Assembly (NCBI RefSeq): GCF_010646885.2
Contig: NZ_CP050700.1
Coordinates: 3,808,501 to 3,872,500, forward strand
DNA length: 64,000 nucleotides
Origin: Desulfopila sp. IMCC35008
GTDB lineage: Bacteria > Desulfobacterota > Desulfobulbia > Desulfobulbales > Desulfocapsaceae
Direction: 5' to 3'
The notes under the pieces are model-generated. The model made no database searches and was not told where the DNA came from. It saw only the letters and a list, made by a program, of their open reading frames with translations. Both the position numbers and the translations under genes were made by a program. How positions within the stretch are numbered: position 1 is the first letter of the stretch; each line of letters opens with the position of its first letter. Shown one piece after another: positions 61,278 to 64,000 of the stretch.

Positions 61278-62096
61278 ATTGTTAGAGCTACAGCTAGAAC
61301 CGGGCTGACTTTACATACAAATCAGGAAAATCACGCATTGCTGACCCAAACGTTCAAAATAGCACTCCAATTCTTGAGCATAAATGCTTCCATTGGCTAA
61401 TAGTGGAAGCCACATCTTAGCTGTTGGCATAGAAGGGTTGTACTTCTAAAGTCTTACCTCAAGAGCATGAACTTCATAGGCAAGATCCCGAAGTAAGACA
61501 TCTGCTACAGCCTGGTAAGATTTACTGGAGTACTACGTTGAATCCCCTATTCAACGACAATCTTGATAAAACTTTTTTATGCAATAGTTCTTGAATCATA
61601 TGAAGAACCACACATCATTTTATCGCCTATCTGAAATCAGATAAACCACCTGTTATCACAACATATTGTTCATTTGATTATTATTTCTGACATTCGCTCT
61701 CCAAGGTGAACGAAAAGATCTGTATCCGGTTTCAAGAAAGACATCTCCCTCTTTGTCCCGGTTTTTTTTATCAACGCGCCGGGAATGCGCTAGGAACCGT
61801 TTACTTAGGAGTCTGGGGTGTTGTGATCTCCACAAAGGCTTTTGATACTGATAAATGCGGCCCCTATCTTTAACGGATTTGCCCTCCTAGTGCCGACGAA
61901 GACTCTTGCCCTGGCAGGTTCGATACGACATAGCGATTCATATATCCAACATTGTTTTATTACTCCAGCATTACATCCGCCATCGCTTGGTTATGTATCC
62001 ACTAGATAAACTTGCTTGCACAAGACAACATTTATAGGTTGTAAAGGACATTTAAATTGTGTCATTTTTTTATATCTGTTTTCTTCAAATATGTAT

Positions 62097-62114
62097 ATTA
62101 GACCTTTGGTCAAT
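62097..62114 (+). promoter_or_regulatory. Recurrent 18-bp element, most palindromic copy
   Basis: ATTAGACCTTTGGTCAAT pairs almost perfectly with its own complement (ATT.GACC...GGTC.AAT). It lies about 820 bases upstream of the sensor kinase start (61277) and far from the plus-strand IS30 relic. Confidence 0.55.
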
Positions 62115-62323
62115 ATGGAAAACTCTCAAAATCCATTAGCTGTTTTTAGGGGGAAATGGGGGGGGAACAGATGTCTTTGCAATACCTGCGTCAGTGCAAT
62201 ATGAGTTTCGTTAGCGTTAATATTTCTAAACTCTGTTTCAACCAATATCTATCCATCTATTTCATATAAGAGGCTCAAGTAATACAATAAGTGCAACATA
62301 CTGAAGTTTGAAGTGGGAGTGAG

Positions 62324-62515
62324 TTGGGGATATGTTCTCAGCTCCTACACTTAACCCCGGTCTGTCATCAAAAATCACAACAAGCACTACAGCAACTCAC
62401 AGAGCAGGAGATTCAAGACGGGGTATTCGTACTCAACCCAACACCAAGAAAAGTATTGAAGGGCTTCACGCCCCTGGAAGCGTTTACAGATCGACGTGTT
62501 GCACTTATTACTTAA
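62324..62515 (+). pseudogene. Relic of an IS30-family transposase C-terminus
   Basis: Within a 63-codon frame the segment QQLTEQEIQDGVFVLN-PTPRKVLKGFTPLEAFT matches the end of IS30-type transposases, where LNxxPRKxLxxxTPxExF follows the catalytic Glu. The catalytic core is missing, so it is a fragment without function. Confidence 0.65.
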
Positions 62516-62582
62516 TTCCAGTACCGAATATAGACCAATAACATTATATAATCGGTCTATTACAATAATTCTTATTTAAAGG

Positions 62583-63665
62583 TTACAGGTTATCAAGTTT
62601 CTGAGATTCATACTTTCCAGGCTCCGGGGCATTTAAATTGGCGAGCAGTTTCTTGACTTCCGTGACCTCTTTCTCCAGCTTACGCAATTTTTTCATCGCT
62701 TCCGGCAGCTTTTGCAACGCAGCTTTTTCCTTGAGATCCCGTTTCAGTGGTTTGGCAGGTACTCCCCAGTACTGCCCGGGTTTGGTAATATTTTTGGAAA
62801 CACCGCCCTTTGCACCTACGACAACATTGTCACCAATTTTTATATGCCCGACAACACCAACCTTTCCTGCAAGGATAACATTTTTGCCAATTTCAGTACT
62901 GCCAGAAATTCCCACCTGGGCAACGATAATGCTGTTCTCACCTATTATTACGTTATGCGCAATTTGGACAAGATTGTCGATAATTGTACCTTTTTTTATA
63001 ATAGTTTTATCAAAACGAGCTCTATCGATCGAGACATTGGAGCCAATCTCAACATCTTCTTCGATAAGCACAGTACCTAATTGTGGAATCTTTCGGTGTT
63101 TGCCATCTACAGTTACAAAGCCGAATCCGTCAGCCCCGATGACCGTGCCGGAATGAATGATCACCCGATCACCAATCTCACAACGATCACGTATGGTAAC
63201 ATTAGGATAAATAAGCACATCGTCACCAATAATGGTGTCGTGCCCGATATATGCCCCGCCATAGATAATTGCGTTATCACCGATAACGACGTTTTCTTCA
63301 ATTATTGCACAGGCACCTATTGCAACATTTTTCCCAAGCCTGGCACTATCAGCTATCACAGCCCTGTTATGAATTCCGTTTGGATGTCTAAACAGGCCTG
63401 GATTCAGATTTTCCATAATCACCGAAAAAGCATAGGAGGGATCCTTTGTCTTGATGAGAGTTTTTTCTGAATCGATATCAAAATCATTGGGCACCAGCAC
63501 AATTGGTGCTTGGGTTCGTTGAAACAAAGGCAGATATTTTATGCTTGTACAGAAAGTAATCTGGTCGGAAGTGGCATTTTTGATATCAGCACCTCCCGAT
63601 ATTGTCGTCGCTGGGTCGCCGACAATAACGCCTTCAACAAACTCCGCTATTTCTTTTGCATTCAT
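62583..63665 (-). CDS. lpxD: UDP-3-O-acylglucosamine N-acyltransferase
   Basis: The 360-residue product is LpxD. An N-terminal uridine-binding domain (residues 1-95) is followed by a left-handed beta-helix of hexapeptide repeats (about 98-290) such as IGDNAI, IGDDVL, IGENSI and IGKNVI. The catalytic base is His237 in LVQIAHNVIIG, and HSGTVIGADGFGFV is the conserved acyl-chain-binding loop. The C-terminus is an alpha-helical tail (KLPEAMKKLRKLEKEV). LpxD adds the N-linked 3-hydroxy acyl chain in lipid A synthesis, using acyl-ACP, on the cytoplasmic side of the inner membrane. It lies on the minus strand, with another minus-strand gene ending about 190 bases upstream of its start. Expression elements could not be read. 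Confidence 0.96.
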   Translation of the reverse strand: MNAKEIAEFVEGVIVGDPATTISGGADIKNATSDQITFCTSIKYLPLFQRTQAPIVLVPNDFDIDSEKTLIKTKDPSYAFSVIMENLNPGLFRHPNGIHNRAVIADSARLGKNVAIGACAIIEENVVIGDNAIIYGGAYIGHDTIIGDDVLIYPNVTIRDRCEIGDRVIIHSGTVIGADGFGFVTVDGKHRKIPQLGTVLIEEDVEIGSNVSIDRARFDKTIIKKGTIIDNLVQIAHNVIIGENSIIVAQVGISGSTEIGKNVILAGKVGVVGHIKIGDNVVVGAKGGVSKNITKPGQYWGVPAKPLKRDLKEKAALQKLPEAMKKLRKLEKEVTEVKKLLANLNAPEPGKYESQKLDNL

Positions 63666-63859
63666 ATCATGAGTTAATTAGGTATATTTGATAAACAACT
63701 ATTATTTCGGTGCAATAATGCGATCTACCCATTTAAAAATGCACCGTGCTGCCATTATTAAAATCAAAAAGCTCGTATATTAATTACGTCAAAGTTGCTA
63801 AGAAGCAAAGTAAACAAAACCAGACAGAACCTCATTACCATTAGAATACCTTTTAGCAA

Positions 63860-64000
63860 TCACCCCTTGGTGGAGAGAGCTTTAACCGCCCTGCTCAGTT
63901 CTGAAATTGCTGCATCGAGTCGGCCGTTGATTTTCCTGGCATCCTCTTTTGCCTCTACGGCAACAGACCGAACAGCATTCAAACCATTACGGTTCAGATC
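63860..64000 (-). CDS. 3' end of a coding sequence running off the window
   Basis: The minus-strand frame is open from the window edge for 46 codons to a TGA at 63860-63862. The peptide is rich in Ala, Glu, Lys and Arg (AVEAKEDARKINGRLDAAISELSRAVKAL), typical of a helical or coiled-coil C-terminus. The start and most of the gene lie outside the window, so its identity cannot be determined. Confidence 0.5.
   Translation of the reverse strand, partial: DLNRNGLNAVRSVAVEAKEDARKINGRLDAAISELSRAVKALSTKG

Larger units (their letters stand above)
61278..62582. other. Long intergenic region with regulatory element and IS30 relic
   Basis: About 1.3 kb between the sensor kinase start and lpxD. It contains the 18-bp element at 62097-62114 and the IS30 fragment at 62324-62515. 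Two short stretches (about 61488 and 61976) can be read on the minus strand as related YQAVADV and NQAMADV peptides before stops, possibly traces of a repeated gene tail. Confidence 0.45.

Noticed and set aside
1..64000. tRNA, rRNA or riboswitch genes
   Set aside because: No cloverleaf with a conserved GTTCRANNC arm, rRNA stretch or known riboswitch core was recognised by eye; a covariance-model search would be decisive.

Overview
The window comes from the chromosome of a Gram-negative bacterium: it carries lpxD, an OprB-type porin, a PagL-like lipid A deacylase and a tripartite efflux system with an outer-membrane lipoprotein. The mix of ackA/pta, CoA transferase and thiolase genes, very large multi-PAS histidine kinases and FixJ-type regulators, plus many decayed insertion sequences, fits an anaerobic or facultative proteobacterium. 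Desulfobacterota is my best guess, but no marker gene fixes the taxon. I saw no rRNA, tRNA or CRISPR array.

Layout. 1-9 kb (minus strand): a partial outer-membrane protein, then a central-carbon cluster of acyl-CoA thioesterase, ackA, pta, fabI, both CoA-transferase subunits and thiolase, which interconverts acyl-CoA, free acid and ATP. 9.5-18.4 kb is AT-rich accessory DNA: envelope proteins, a dead IS3/IS407-type element, a PagL-like enzyme, an orphan FixJ-type regulator, a porin-lipoprotein pair, an IS1380 relic and a long hairpin element. 18.4-24.5 kb (plus strand, GC-rich) is an operon-like run of acetoacetate decarboxylase, MarC-like protein, 3-hydroxyacyl-CoA-type dehydrogenase, SDR, zinc alcohol dehydrogenase and a ThrE-type exporter. 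With the thiolase and CoA transferase it could complete a route from acetyl-CoA to acetone and a secondary alcohol. 24.7-28.4 kb: a deoxynucleotidase, an OprB porin, an L,D-transpeptidase relic and a small potassium channel.

28.5-35.8 kb is an efflux operon (FUSC, DUF1656, HlyD, NodT-type lipoprotein, second FUSC). 35.8-41.8 kb holds glutamate decarboxylase with two AspT-family exchangers and a membrane protein, with a perfect hairpin at each gene junction; this looks like a decarboxylation/antiport acid-resistance or energy module. 43-61.3 kb is a signalling block: four giant sensor kinases, one intact FixJ-type regulator, one multiply frameshifted regulator next to an intact kinase, and remnants of deleted sensor domains. 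The window ends with an IS30 relic, lpxD and the 3' end of another gene.

The most interesting signal is a near-palindromic element, consensus ATTGGACCTTRGGGCAAT. It occurs at eight intergenic places (10.9, 14.2, 15.3, 18.1, 27.6, 42.2, 43.6 and 62.1 kb), twice as overlapping copies exactly 15 bp apart. It lies upstream of the orphan FixJ-type regulator, the PagL-like gene, the porin, the acetoacetate decarboxylase operon, glutamate decarboxylase and a coiled-coil protein gene. I propose it is the operator of a regulon run by the FixJ-type regulators encoded here.
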